Source: Sphingomonas hylomeconis (GTDB lineage: Bacteria; Pseudomonadota; Alphaproteobacteria; Sphingomonadales; Sphingomonadaceae). From it: a stretch of 64,000 nucleotides of DNA. A program made the position numbers and the translations under genes. Positions 8,684-18,110 of the stretch are shown here, piece after piece. Position 1 is the stretch's first letter; each line of letters opens with the position of its first letter. The DNA lies in assembly GCF_025370105.1 (NCBI RefSeq), contig NZ_JANQBK010000001.1:496001-560000 (forward strand), read 5' to 3'. The notes beneath the pieces are model-generated. The model had not been told where the DNA came from and did no database searches. It was given only the letters and a program-made list of their open reading frames with translations.

Positions 8684-9226
8684 ATGCGACGTCTGACATG
8701 GCCGCTGCTGCTGCTCGCCGGCTGCTCGAACGGGCCGCAGCGCGTGGTCGAGGAACGGGCCTTTACGGGCAGTGCGCCGCGCGGCGATGCCCTGCTGCGT
8801 GCGACGATGATCGAGGCGCACAATCGCGCGCGCGCCCCGGTCGGCGCGCCGCCGCTGGCGTGGGATGCGACGCTGGCGGCGGACGCGCTGCGCTATGCGC
8901 AGGAACTCGCGCGGACGCGCCGGTTCGCGCATTCCACTGGCGTGCGCGGGGCCGTGCCGGAAGGCGAGAATCTGTGGACCGGCACGCGCGGCGCCTATTC
9001 CTATGCCGAGATGGCCGGGCATTGGGTGGACGAGAAGCGCTTCTATCGTCGCGGCGTGACGCCCGATTTCAGCACCACCGGCAAATGGCAGGACGTGTCG
9101 CACTATACGCAGATCATCTGGGGCCGGACGACGCGCTTCGGTTGCGCTTTGGCGGTCAACGCATCGGACGACTATCTGGTGTGCCGCTATACGCCGCCCG
9201 GTAACGTCGTGGGCGAGGCGCCTTGA
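8684..9226 (+). CDS. CAP/SCP-domain (PR-1-like) lipoprotein
   Basis: A 180-residue exported lipoprotein with a short signal ending in the lipobox LAGC (Cys14). The rest is a CAP domain: [20 protein letters not shown] near residue 85, GENLW, and the closing [16 protein letters not shown]. The conserved His/Glu cluster of CAP proteins is present. Bacterial members are mostly of unknown function; some bind sterols or peptides. The start at 8684 was chosen for the strong AGGAGAAGG site 7 nt upstream; the longer frame overlapping hemW is less likely. It is divergent from hemW, their 5' ends 38 nt apart. Confidence 0.82.
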   Translation: MRRLTWPLLLLAGCSNGPQRVVEERAFTGSAPRGDALLRATMIEAHNRARAPVGAPPLAWDATLAADALRYAQELARTRRFAHSTGVRGAVPEGENLWTGTRGAYSYAEMAGHWVDEKRFYRRGVTPDFSTTGKWQDVSHYTQIIWGRTTRFGCALAVNASDDYLVCRYTPPGNVVGEAP

Positions 9227-9243
9227 GAGCACGCCGTTTACTC

Positions 9244-9278
9244 CACCGTCATCCCGGACCAAGTCCGGAATGACGGTG
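9244..9278. terminator. Bidirectional hairpin between convergent genes
   Basis: CACCGTCAT...ATGACGGTG with inner CCGGAC/GTCCGG, a near-perfect palindrome of about 16 bp per arm between two converging genes. It lacks a long T-run. It resembles the small palindromic elements common in alphaproteobacterial intergenic regions and probably serves as a shared 3' end. Confidence 0.55.
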
Positions 9279-9284
9279 GGGGGG

Positions 9285-9680
9285 CTATTCCTCGCCCGTC
9301 TTATAGGCGCAGAACTTGTTGCCATCGAGATCGCGAAAATAGGCGCCGTAGAACGCCTGGTTGCCCAGCCCGCCACGCAGGCCCGGCGCGCCTTCGTCGC
9401 TGCCGCCGAGTTCCAGCGCCTTGGCGTGCAGCGCATCGACCTGCGCGCGGCTGTCCGCCATCAGCGCGACCATCGTGCCGTTGCCGGGATTGGCGGTGCC
9501 GCCGTCATACGGCTTGGTCACCGCCAGCATCGGCTTGTCGCGGCCCGCACCATACAGCGTGAAGCCACGCGCATCGGGCATGGTCATCAGGCGCTTGCCG
9601 CCCATCACCGCAACCAGGCCGTCATAGAAGACCAGCGCCTTGTCGATGTCGTTGCTGCCGAGCGTGGTATAGCCGATCAT
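9285..9680 (-). CDS. VOC (glyoxalase/bleomycin resistance) family protein
   Basis: A 131-residue single-module VOC protein. The N-terminus MIGYTTLGSNDIDKALVFYD and C-terminal YFRDLDGNKFCAY are typical; the latter holds the DxDGN metal-loop position. Substrate is unknown. The start at 9680 overlaps the stop of the upstream DUF3617 gene by 4 nt, so the two are co-translated. The frame extending upstream to 9890 runs antisense to nothing meaningful and is not used. Confidence 0.82.
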   Translation of the reverse strand: MIGYTTLGSNDIDKALVFYDGLVAVMGGKRLMTMPDARGFTLYGAGRDKPMLAVTKPYDGGTANPGNGTMVALMADSRAQVDALHAKALELGGSDEGAPGLRGGLGNQAFYGAYFRDLDGNKFCAYKTGEE

Positions 9681-10216
9681 GTCGCGGCCTTGGCAGGCGT
9701 GGCGGACTGGACCGGTGGGGTGAATTCGCCCGGCTTGCACTCGCCGTTGCGCTTGGCCGAGACGTTCATCACCAGTTTGCCGCCATCCGACGCCGCCCCG
9801 ACCGATTCGATCGTCATCTTGATATCCTGCGCGGTCGCCGTGTTGGTGCCGTTGGCGGAAATCCGGACGTCCTTGCCCTTGTCCTTGCAATTGGCGGTGA
9901 AGGCCAGCGTTCCGCCCGAAATGTTCTTATCGCTGACGGTGCAGTTGCCCGCCTGGCCGCCCATGTCGGTAAGCTTCTTCTCGATGTCTTCCTGCGCCGA
10001 GGCCTCGGGCGTGACGCAGACCGACATGGCGGAAACCATGCTCATCATTTGCTGCATCTGCGTTTTCTGCGCAGCGGTGACGCCGGGGCCGGCGAATTCG
10101 ACGATGTCGATCTTCTGGCTCCAGCTGCCCGGCTGGCGCTTCGGCGGCGCGGAGTTGCTCTGGCCGCAGCCAGCGAGCAGCAAGGCGGCCGCCGTGGCGG
10201 CGATGGTGATGCGCAT
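9677..10216 (-). CDS. DUF3617 family lipoprotein
   Basis: A 179-residue exported protein with a lipobox (LLAGC, Cys17). The mature part starts with the DUF3617 hallmark PGSWSQKIDIVEF and carries the family's paired cysteines (MSVCVTPE; GNCTV; NCKDKGKDV; GECKPGEF). The function of the family is unknown. An AGGGGAGTCC site precedes the ATG. It is translationally coupled to the downstream VOC gene. Confidence 0.8.
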   Translation of the reverse strand: MRITIAATAAALLLAGCGQSNSAPPKRQPGSWSQKIDIVEFAGPGVTAAQKTQMQQMMSMVSAMSVCVTPEASAQEDIEKKLTDMGGQAGNCTVSDKNISGGTLAFTANCKDKGKDVRISANGTNTATAQDIKMTIESVGAASDGGKLVMNVSAKRNGECKPGEFTPPVQSATPAKAAT

Positions 10217-10263
10217 ATATTCAGGACTCCCCTATTTCGAGGGGACTGTGCCCGGGTTCGCGC

Positions 10264-10296
10264 CGCCGACGCAACCCGTTTCAGGTTGCGTCGGCG
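10264..10296 (-). terminator. Hairpin after ferredoxin-NADP reductase gene
   Basis: A 13-bp perfect stem (CGCCGACGCAACC with GGTTGCGTCGGCG) and a 7-nt loop, starting 10 nt after the stop codon of the reductase gene. Without a T-run it is a hairpin-type 3' end rather than a classical intrinsic terminator. Confidence 0.6.
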
Positions 10297-10305
10297 CGCG
10301 GGCAA

Positions 10306-11124
10306 TCAATCGACGAAGGCGCGTTCGATCACATAGGTGCCCGGCTTGGAGTTCGAGCCTTCGACGAAGCCGAGCGCTTCGAGCCGTGCGCCGAGTTCGT
10401 GGATCATCGCCGAACTGCCGCACATCATCGCGCGATCGGTTTCCGGATCGAGATGATTGGCGCCGCCCAGCGGATGCGAGAACAAGGTGCCGTCCTCGAT
10501 CAGCGTGCCGATCCGCCCGCTGGTATGGAACGGTTCGCGCGTCACGGTGGGGATATAGTGGAACTGCTTTGCGGCCTGCTCCGAGACGAGCGGGTCGTCG
10601 GCAAGCAGCGCGACCATCTCGTCGTGGAACGCGAGATCGCTGACACGGCGCACGCTGTGCACTACCACCACTTGCTCGAACAGATCATAGACCTGCGGAT
10701 CGCGCATTAGGCTGAGGAACGGGGCGAGGCCCGTGCCGGTGGAGAACATGAACAGGCGTTTGCCCGGCAGCAGCGCATCGGTAACCAGCGTGCCGACCGG
10801 CTTGCGGGCGAGATACATCTGGTCGCCGGGCTGGATCAGCTGCAAGCGGCTGGTCAGCGGGCCATCCTCGACCTTGATCGAGAGAAATTCGAGCTCCTCG
10901 GCATAATCCGGGCTGGAGATCGAATAGGCGCGCATCAGCGGCTTGCCCGTCTCGGTGGGCAGGCCGACCATGACGAATTCGCCCGAGCGGAAGCGGAAGC
11001 TCGCCGGGCGATCGACCGCGAAGCTGAACAGATGTTCGTTCCAGTGGCGAACCCAGCGCACGTCGACCGTGCTGAAGGCGGTGTGATCGGGAATCGTGAC
11101 GGGGGGGCGGGTTAGCGTTGTCAT
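10306..11124 (-). CDS. fpr: Ferredoxin/flavodoxin-NADP(+) reductase
   Basis: A 272-residue FAD enzyme of the bacterial subclass I FPR type, moving electrons between NADPH and ferredoxin or flavodoxin. Visible elements are the FAD-binding RAYSISSP, the NADP-binding [17 protein letters not shown], the CGSSAMI segment and a C-terminal extension ending ERAFVD. The ATG at 11124 is preceded by GGGGAG; the in-frame sequence further upstream is intergenic. Electrons from this enzyme may serve iron-sulfur assembly or oxidative-stress defence. It is divergent from uvrB across 232 bp. Confidence 0.92.
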   Translation of the reverse strand: MTTLTRPPVTIPDHTAFSTVDVRWVRHWNEHLFSFAVDRPASFRFRSGEFVMVGLPTETGKPLMRAYSISSPDYAEELEFLSIKVEDGPLTSRLQLIQPGDQMYLARKPVGTLVTDALLPGKRLFMFSTGTGLAPFLSLMRDPQVYDLFEQVVVVHSVRRVSDLAFHDEMVALLADDPLVSEQAAKQFHYIPTVTREPFHTSGRIGTLIEDGTLFSHPLGGANHLDPETDRAMMCGSSAMIHELGARLEALGFVEGSNSKPGTYVIERAFVD

Positions 11125-11314
11125 GGCGGCTCCCCTGCCGCGCCGATGCGCGGTTCTGCAAGATATTTTATGTGGGGGCGGGGATAGTTTGGGAAGGGGC
11201 CATCGTGTCTTTGGCTCCCCTCTCGGGAAGGGAGGGGCCGCCGGCAAGCGTGCGATCCACCCGTCCGGCAGCGACCCCGGACTTCGCCGCGGCAATGAGT
11301 GGGGAGGCGGCTCA

Positions 11315-11327
11315 GGACATGTTGTCC
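11315..11327. promoter_or_regulatory. Short palindrome upstream of uvrB
   Basis: GGACA-TGT-TGTCC, 5-bp arms, 30-42 nt before the uvrB start codon. It could be an operator for uvrB. It does not match the alphaproteobacterial LexA consensus (GTTC-N7-GTTC), so SOS control is not claimed. Confidence 0.22.
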
Positions 11328-11356
11328 CCAGCAAGCCTCCGCCCCATATTCGCGCC

Positions 11357-13558
<2,202 letters not shown>

Positions 13559-13563
13559 CGTGT

Positions 13564-13594
13564 GCGCGAAGCCCGGGCCGCCCGGGCTTCGCGC
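13564..13594. terminator. Strong bidirectional hairpin between uvrB and PRC-barrel gene
   Basis: A 14-bp perfect stem, GCGCGAAGCCCGGG paired with CCCGGGCTTCGCGC, with a 3-nt loop. It lies 6 nt after the uvrB stop and 10 nt before the end of the convergent gene, so it can end both transcripts. Confidence 0.7.
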
Positions 13595-13603
13595 AGCTGC
13601 CGC

Positions 13604-14011
13604 TTAGTAGCTCGACGGCGGCGGAGCGTCGGAGATGACGCTGTCGACGCTCAGATCTTCCTTGTCCGAGCCGTAATAGCTCGCCACGCGGTCGGCATAG
13701 GCCTGGTCGAACACGGGCGCGCTGTTGGCCCAGCTCGGGCCGCCTTCGAGAACGCGGCGGTCGATCGTGACGACATAGGCGTCGCCGACGGGATCGAACG
13801 ATAACAGACTGAACGGCAGGGGGTAATAGGCCTTGCCCATGCCGAGAAAGCCGCCGATCGTCAGCACGGCATACATCGCCTGGCCGGTGCGCTTGTTGAC
13901 CATGAAGGCGTAGACATAGCCGAGCTTATCGCCATCACGGCTTTTGACCGGCATCGAATCGGCCTTGTTCGACTGGATCAGCAACTGGGTGGGTTCTGCG
14001 GGCGTAGCCAT
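13604..14011 (-). CDS. PRC-barrel domain protein
   Basis: A 135-residue soluble protein. Its core (SRDGDKLGYVYAFMVNKRTGQAMYAVLTIGGFLGMGKAYYPLPF) is a PRC-barrel, the beta-barrel found in RimM and photosynthetic reaction centre H subunits; stand-alone bacterial versions have no assigned role. It lies 12 nt downstream of the MFS transporter gene on the same strand and is probably co-transcribed. Confidence 0.8.
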   Translation of the reverse strand: MATPAEPTQLLIQSNKADSMPVKSRDGDKLGYVYAFMVNKRTGQAMYAVLTIGGFLGMGKAYYPLPFSLLSFDPVGDAYVVTIDRRVLEGGPSWANSAPVFDQAYADRVASYYGSDKEDLSVDSVISDAPPPSSY

Positions 14012-14023
14012 GGTTTCGTTCCT

Positions 14024-15328
14024 TTATATCGCAGTCGTAACAGGCGAGCCGCCCTGCGGTTCCTGATCTTCGATCAGGCTGGTGCGTTTGGTTTCGGGGA
14101 GCATCAGGAAGCCGATCGTCGCGAGGCCGATGATGGCCGTCACGTACCAGTAGAAGCCGGATTCGGCCCCCTGCGCCTTGAACCACAAGGCGACATATTC
14201 GGCGGTGCCGCCGAATGCGGTGTTGCCGATCGCATAGGGCAGGGCGACGCCCAGCGCGCGGATATGCGCGGGGAAAAGCTCGGCCTTCACCAAGGCGCTG
14301 ATCGATGTGTACGCCGACAGCAGGGTGAGCGGGATCAGCGTCAGCCAAAACGCGCCTAGCGGCGTCGCCACCGTGGCCAGCGCGCTGAACACCGGCACCG
14401 ACACCGCCATGCCGCCAAAACCGAACAGTAACAGCATCGGACGGCGGCCGAAGCGGTCGGCGAGATGGCCGAACAGCGGTTGCATGAGCATATAGACGAC
14501 CAGGGCGGCGGTCATGACCATGGTCGCGGTCTGGCGGTCGAACCCCGTCGTGTTGACGAGGAATTTCTGCAGGTAGGTGGTGTAGGCGTAGAAGGCGAGA
14601 CTGCCGCCGGCGGTGATGCCGACGACGAGCAGGAATTCGCGCGGATGCGCGCGCCACAGCGCGACCGCACCGGATTTCGGGCGATCCTTCGCCAGCGCTT
14701 CGAACGAGGCGGTTTCCGACAGGCGGCGGCGCAGCACATAGACCGCCAGCGCCAGGATCGCGCCGAGCGCGAAGGCGATGCGCCAGCCCCAGGCCTCCAT
14801 CGCCGTTTCGCTGAGGATTGCCTGTAGCAGCAGCGTCACGCCGAGCGCGGCCAACTGACCGCCAATCAGCGTGACATATTGGAAGCTGGACCAGAAACCG
14901 CGATTCTGGCGCGTCGCCATTTCCGACAGATAGGTCGCGCTCGCGCCATATTCGCCGCCGACGGACAGGCCCTGCAGCATCCGCGCCAGCACCAGAATGG
15001 CGGGCGCGGCAAGGCCGATCGTGGCATAGCCGGGGACCAGCGCGATCATCAGCGATCCGGCGCACATCAGCCCGACCGACAGGGCGAGTCCCGCCTTGCG
15101 GCCATGATTGTCGGCGTAGCGGCCCATGATCCACGCGCCGAGCGGGCGCATGAGGAAGCCGACCGCGAACACCGCCGCAGTGCTGAGCAGCTGCGCGGTA
15201 CGATCGCCGTCGGGGAAGAAGGTCGGCGCAAAATAGACGGTCAGCGCGGCATACGTATACCAGTCATACCATTCGACGAGATTGCCCGCCGATCCGCCGA
15301 TAATCGATTTCAGCCTCTTGGTGTCCAT
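14024..15328 (-). CDS. MFS transporter, metabolite:H+ symporter (MHS) family
   Basis: A 434-residue, 12-helix transporter. MHS features are the N-terminal IIGGSAGNLVEWYDWYTYAAL, the loop 2-3 motif GRYADNHGRKAG, the GGEYGASATYLSE segment and the second loop motif GHLADRFGRRPM. The group includes the alpha-ketoglutarate permease KgtP and proline/betaine carriers; this one is closest in flavour to KgtP, but the substrate cannot be fixed from sequence. The ATG at 15328 has AAGGAGGT upstream; the longer frame to 15502 runs into the divergent lipoprotein gene. Confidence 0.85.
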   Translation of the reverse strand: MDTKRLKSIIGGSAGNLVEWYDWYTYAALTVYFAPTFFPDGDRTAQLLSTAAVFAVGFLMRPLGAWIMGRYADNHGRKAGLALSVGLMCAGSLMIALVPGYATIGLAAPAILVLARMLQGLSVGGEYGASATYLSEMATRQNRGFWSSFQYVTLIGGQLAALGVTLLLQAILSETAMEAWGWRIAFALGAILALAVYVLRRRLSETASFEALAKDRPKSGAVALWRAHPREFLLVVGITAGGSLAFYAYTTYLQKFLVNTTGFDRQTATMVMTAALVVYMLMQPLFGHLADRFGRRPMLLLFGFGGMAVSVPVFSALATVATPLGAFWLTLIPLTLLSAYTSISALVKAELFPAHIRALGVALPYAIGNTAFGGTAEYVALWFKAQGAESGFYWYVTAIIGLATIGFLMLPETKRTSLIEDQEPQGGSPVTTAI

Positions 15329-15440
15329 GTGGCGTTCGACCTCCTTGGGCGGCAACCTTGCCGATGCGCGCGACCAAGGGAAGGAATTTGTCGGCCGCGT
15401 GCGGTTGAGCCGCGGCGCCCAAGCGCGCATAGCGTCGGCC

Positions 15441-15959
15441 ATGCGTTTGCTTGCCCCCCTGTTCGCCGCCACGATCCTGGCCAGCTGCACCGCGGTGCCC
15501 ACGCCAAAGCCGGCGCCTGCGCCGCGCCCGATCCCGACCTACACCCCACCGCCGCCGCCCAAGCCGCTCGCGCAGGATTGGCGCGACTGGCCCTACACCC
15601 CAGGCGACTGGCGCTACGTCCAGGATGCGCGCGGGTCGACCGCGTCGTTCGGCACGGCCGGGACGGCACCGCTCTTCACCATCCGGTGCGATCTGGCCGC
15701 GAATAGCGTGCAACTGACACGCGCCGGGACAGCTACCGCGCCGGTGGCCGTGACGATCCGCACCTCGACGATGCTCCGCACGCTGACCCTGCAACCGAAC
15801 GGCGGCATGCTGGCGGCATCGATCGCCCCGCGCGACAGCCTGCTCGAGGCGATGGGCTTCAGCCGCGGCCGTTTCGTGATCGAGCAGCTGGGCGCGCCCG
15901 CGCTGGTGCTGCCTTCCTGGGCCGAGATCGAACGCGTGACCGAGGACTGTCGGCGCTGA
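15441..15959 (+). CDS. Hypothetical lipoprotein
   Basis: A 172-residue exported protein with a lipobox (LASC, Cys16), a proline-rich spacer (residues 20-45, rich in PAP and PPP) and a compact globular C-terminal part with two further cysteines (IRCDLA and TEDCRR) that may form a disulfide. Not recognised beyond being a sphingomonad-type envelope protein. It is divergent from the MFS transporter gene. Confidence 0.65.
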   Translation: MRLLAPLFAATILASCTAVPTPKPAPAPRPIPTYTPPPPPKPLAQDWRDWPYTPGDWRYVQDARGSTASFGTAGTAPLFTIRCDLAANSVQLTRAGTATAPVAVTIRTSTMLRTLTLQPNGGMLAASIAPRDSLLEAMGFSRGRFVIEQLGAPALVLPSWAEIERVTEDCRR

Positions 15960-16070
15960 GGCGCCTGCCCGGCGAGGCGCGTTGCCCCATCTGAATGGTG
16001 CGGGCATCTAGGTGCGTGGGGGATGCCGTGCCGTGCCGCGTACGGCGTTTTCGACAGCACATGACTGTCT

Positions 16071-16104
16071 TTGAAAACATTCCGAAAAACAAGACTTGTA
16101 TAGT
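16071..16104 (+). promoter_or_regulatory. Possible promoter of the 16.1-kb structured transcript
   Basis: An A/T-rich island in GC-rich sequence, with TTGAAA at 16071 and TATAGT at 16099. The 22-nt spacing is too long for a normal sigma-70 promoter, so the -35 assignment is doubtful; the TATAGT box alone is the better evidence. Confidence 0.3.
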
Positions 16105-16181
16105 CCCCCCGGATGACTCACATTCCGTCTCGTACCCACTGCAGGGTACGGTGTTTCAACAATGCGAAAGGAGGTGATCCG

Positions 16182-16238
16182 ATGTCTCATGGTTCAGCAA
16201 TGGGGTCGGTTCAGTTCGTTCGGAGGACGCGCCGCTAA
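16182..16238 (+). CDS. Tiny ORF behind a perfect Shine-Dalgarno
   Basis: An 18-codon ORF (MSHGSAMGSVQFVRRTRR) whose ATG is 7 nt after AGGAGG within the 14-nt anti-16S match, about the strongest ribosome-binding site possible. The peptide ends in a basic RRTRR tail. A second, overlapping ORF in another frame (16162-16251, 29 residues) starts before the Shine-Dalgarno and has no site of its own. Coding is inferred from the initiation signal only; the Shine-Dalgarno could instead be a ribosome or anti-SD binding element in a regulatory RNA. Confidence 0.4.
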   Translation: MSHGSAMGSVQFVRRTRR

Positions 16239-16363
16239 CTCTTCGGGGTAACCCGTAGGTAGAGGGACGGGGGGTATCCTCCCCCAAGCAACGTCGCCGT
16301 CTATCGGAGTTTGCGGTCCGCATGGTCCTCCAAGCTGGAGCTTCCGGCCGCTGACCATGTCAG

Positions 16364-16404
16364 GAGGTTGCCGGGGTGCCGTGAGGCCCCCGGCAGCCTC
16401 TTTT
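16364..16404 (+). terminator. Intrinsic terminator of the 16.1-kb RNA
   Basis: A 13-bp stem (GAGGTTGCCGGGG with CCCCGGCAGCCTC, one G-T pair) with an 11-nt loop, directly followed by TTTT at 16401-16404. It reads on the plus strand, where the only thing upstream is the structured RNA. Confidence 0.85.
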
Positions 16405-16438
16405 CATATCTAGGGCAGGCGATCGGCCGCCGCGACGA

Positions 16439-16900
16439 TCAGTGCCGCTCGCGTTCGAGCAGTTCCGGCCGGATATGGATCGCCCGCAGCGACATGCGTA
16501 CTTCGATCAGGAACCCCGCAAAGGCCGAGATCAGCAGCAGCATCGCCAGGACGAACGAGATCGCCACCGCCGTGCCGATATGCAGCTGGACGAGCTTGGC
16601 GACGAACAGCAGTGCCACGACCAGGCAGGTCATCACCGCGCTCGATACCGCCAGTACCAGCGCCGCATTGATCACCGACATGCGTCGATCGAGCAGACGC
16701 AGTTCCCAGACGTGCCGATCGTGTTCCGGCCCCGAGGAACGCGGGTGCAGCGCTTCCACCGCGCGGGCGCGGTCGACCACGCGGGACAATCGGCCGGCGA
16801 GCACGTTGAGCAATTGGCAGATGCCGGCCAGCATGAAGACCGGGCTCAGCGACAGCTGGATGGCCTCTGCGATGGTAATGACGGCGGGATAGGAAGGCAT
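16439..16900 (-). CDS. DUF2721 family membrane protein
   Basis: A 153-residue membrane protein with an N-terminal hydrophobic helix (IQLSLSPVFMLAGICQLLNVLAGRLSR), a basic cytosolic loop and two closing helices (AALVLAVSSAVMTCLVVALLF; AISFVLAMLLLISAFAGFL). The GRLSRVVDRAR stretch after the first helix is the DUF2721 hallmark. Function unknown. The start at 16900 (MPSYPAVITIAEAIQ) fits the family; the longer frame adds a charged extension. It is divergent from the acyltransferase gene. Confidence 0.8.
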   Translation of the reverse strand: MPSYPAVITIAEAIQLSLSPVFMLAGICQLLNVLAGRLSRVVDRARAVEALHPRSSGPEHDRHVWELRLLDRRMSVINAALVLAVSSAVMTCLVVALLFVAKLVQLHIGTAVAISFVLAMLLLISAFAGFLIEVRMSLRAIHIRPELLERERH

Positions 16901-16979
16901 GGCGATGTTGTGGCGGCAGCGACGCGATCCGGTCAAGCGCCAACCGGTTGGTAACGCCTCCGCGTTAGGCAGCGAAGCC

Positions 16980-18110
16980 ATGACCAAGCCGATGCTGCTC
17001 GCCGAATTCCAACGTCTCGCGCCGCTGACGCGCGCGACGACGCTCGACGGACTGTCGAGCGCGATCGATCTGGTCGCGCAGAGCGGGCCGGCCAGCCATG
17101 CATTCCTACGCTACCAATGGTTCGTCGCAGCCATCGCTGCCTATGGTGGCAATGCGCGCACGATCGTGGTGGAGGCGGACGGCGTGCCCGTGATCGCGCT
17201 ACCAATGGCGCGCTTCGGCCCGAACCCGGCGCGGCTGGCAGCGGTGCCGGGCTGCTACTGGCCGTTCCGCAGCTTCCCGGCAAGCGTCGCGGCGGGCGAG
17301 GATGCCTATGCCGTACTGATCGATCAGCTGGCCGGCGAGATCAACGCGCTCCGCGTCGGCCCGGTCTATGACGGCGATCCCTCGGTCGCGCCGCTGCTGG
17401 CCGCTGCGCGCGCGAAGGGCTGGGTGACGCTCGATCGCTTCGTGGCGGACAGCTATCTGCTCGACATGGCAGGTGCGCAGACCGCGGGGACGTGGCCGCG
17501 CAATTCGACGCTGCGCAAGAACCGCTTCCATGAAAAGCATCTCGGCGAGCATGGCGCTTTGGCCTGGGATTTCGTGACCGGGGCGGGCTGGGGGCCGGGC
17601 GCGTTCGACGATCTTGCGGCGATCGAGCAGCACAGCTGGATTTCCGCGCGCACCGACGGCGCGGACGCCAAGTTCACCGTCGCCGGGCATGGCGCGTTCT
17701 GGCGCGCCGTCGCGAACGATCCGGTGCTCGCCGACATGATGTGGGCGGCCGTGCTGCGCATCGACGGCGCGCCCGCCGCCTTCTCGTTCGATATCAACGC
17801 CGGCGCGCTGAAATATGCCATCGCCAACAGCTATGACCCGGCGTTCGGCAAGCACTCGCCGGGCAAACTGCTCTATTATCGCAATTTGGTACGCGCGCTG
17901 GCGGATGGCATGACGACGGTCGACTGGGGCGCAGGGGATAGCGGCTATAAGAGCGTGATCGGTGCCGAACGGGGCCCGGCGATCCGCGACTGGCTGCTGG
18001 TTCGGCCAGGCCTGCCGGCGATGCTCGCACGGCCGTTGCGGCGCATATGGGAGCGCAGCGGGCAGACGCCGACTAGAGCTGCCGCAGCGCCCGCGCCGGA
18101 CGCACGCTGA
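16980..18110 (+). CDS. CelD/BcsL-like GNAT acetyltransferase
   Basis: A 376-residue protein of the group annotated as cellulose-biosynthesis CelD-like GNAT. The N-terminal part holds FLRYQWFVAAIAAYG and VIALPMARFG, and the C-terminal GNAT fold is seen in AFSFDINAGALKYAIANSYDPAFGKHSPGKLLYYRNLVRAL followed by DWGAGDSGYK. Members acylate sugars, lipids or peptides in envelope polymers; the substrate here is unknown. The ATG at 16980 was taken because upstream in-frame sequence overlaps the divergent DUF2721 gene. The 3' end overlaps the convergent ybbP-like gene by 38 nt. Confidence 0.75.
   Translation: MTKPMLLAEFQRLAPLTRATTLDGLSSAIDLVAQSGPASHAFLRYQWFVAAIAAYGGNARTIVVEADGVPVIALPMARFGPNPARLAAVPGCYWPFRSFPASVAAGEDAYAVLIDQLAGEINALRVGPVYDGDPSVAPLLAAARAKGWVTLDRFVADSYLLDMAGAQTAGTWPRNSTLRKNRFHEKHLGEHGALAWDFVTGAGWGPGAFDDLAAIEQHSWISARTDGADAKFTVAGHGAFWRAVANDPVLADMMWAAVLRIDGAPAAFSFDINAGALKYAIANSYDPAFGKHSPGKLLYYRNLVRALADGMTTVDWGAGDSGYKSVIGAERGPAIRDWLLVRPGLPAMLARPLRRIWERSGQTPTRAAAAPAPDAR

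Larger units (their letters stand above)
16106..16404 (+). ncRNA. Candidate structured RNA (small RNA or leader mRNA) with its own terminator
   Basis: This stretch lies in a 479-bp gap (15960-16438) with no ordinary gene. In order it shows a hairpin CGTACCC-ACTGCA-GGGTACG (16131-16150), AAAGGAGGTGATCC (16167-16180), which is the exact complement of the bacterial 16S rRNA 3' end, a tiny ORF at ideal spacing, a GTAA-tetraloop hairpin CGGG-GTAA-CCCG near 16244-16255, a 7-bp stem CATGGTC/GACCATG (16321-16327 with 16353-16359) enclosing CTCCA-AGC-TGGAG, and a classical terminator ending at 16404. The nested pairings support an evolved RNA. I do not recognise the family. CCTCC-bearing loops at 16277-16285 and 16327-16331 could pair with Shine-Dalgarno sequences of target mRNAs. 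Either a small RNA or a tiny-protein mRNA is possible; the neighbouring gene downstream is on the opposite strand, so it is not a leader of it. Confidence 0.6.

Noticed and set aside
11125..11356. LexA box in front of uvrB
   Set aside because: No GTTC-N7-GTTC direct repeat; the GGACA/TGTCC palindrome does not match.
16167..16180. Fragment of a 16S rRNA gene on the minus strand
   Set aside because: The match to the 16S 3' end is exactly the 14 nt of a perfect Shine-Dalgarno; no further rRNA similarity flanks it.
16106..16404. tmRNA, because GCCGCTAAC resembles the start of an AAN-type tag
   Set aside because: No tRNA-like acceptor domain and no tag reading frame continuing as AAND...; the structure is different.
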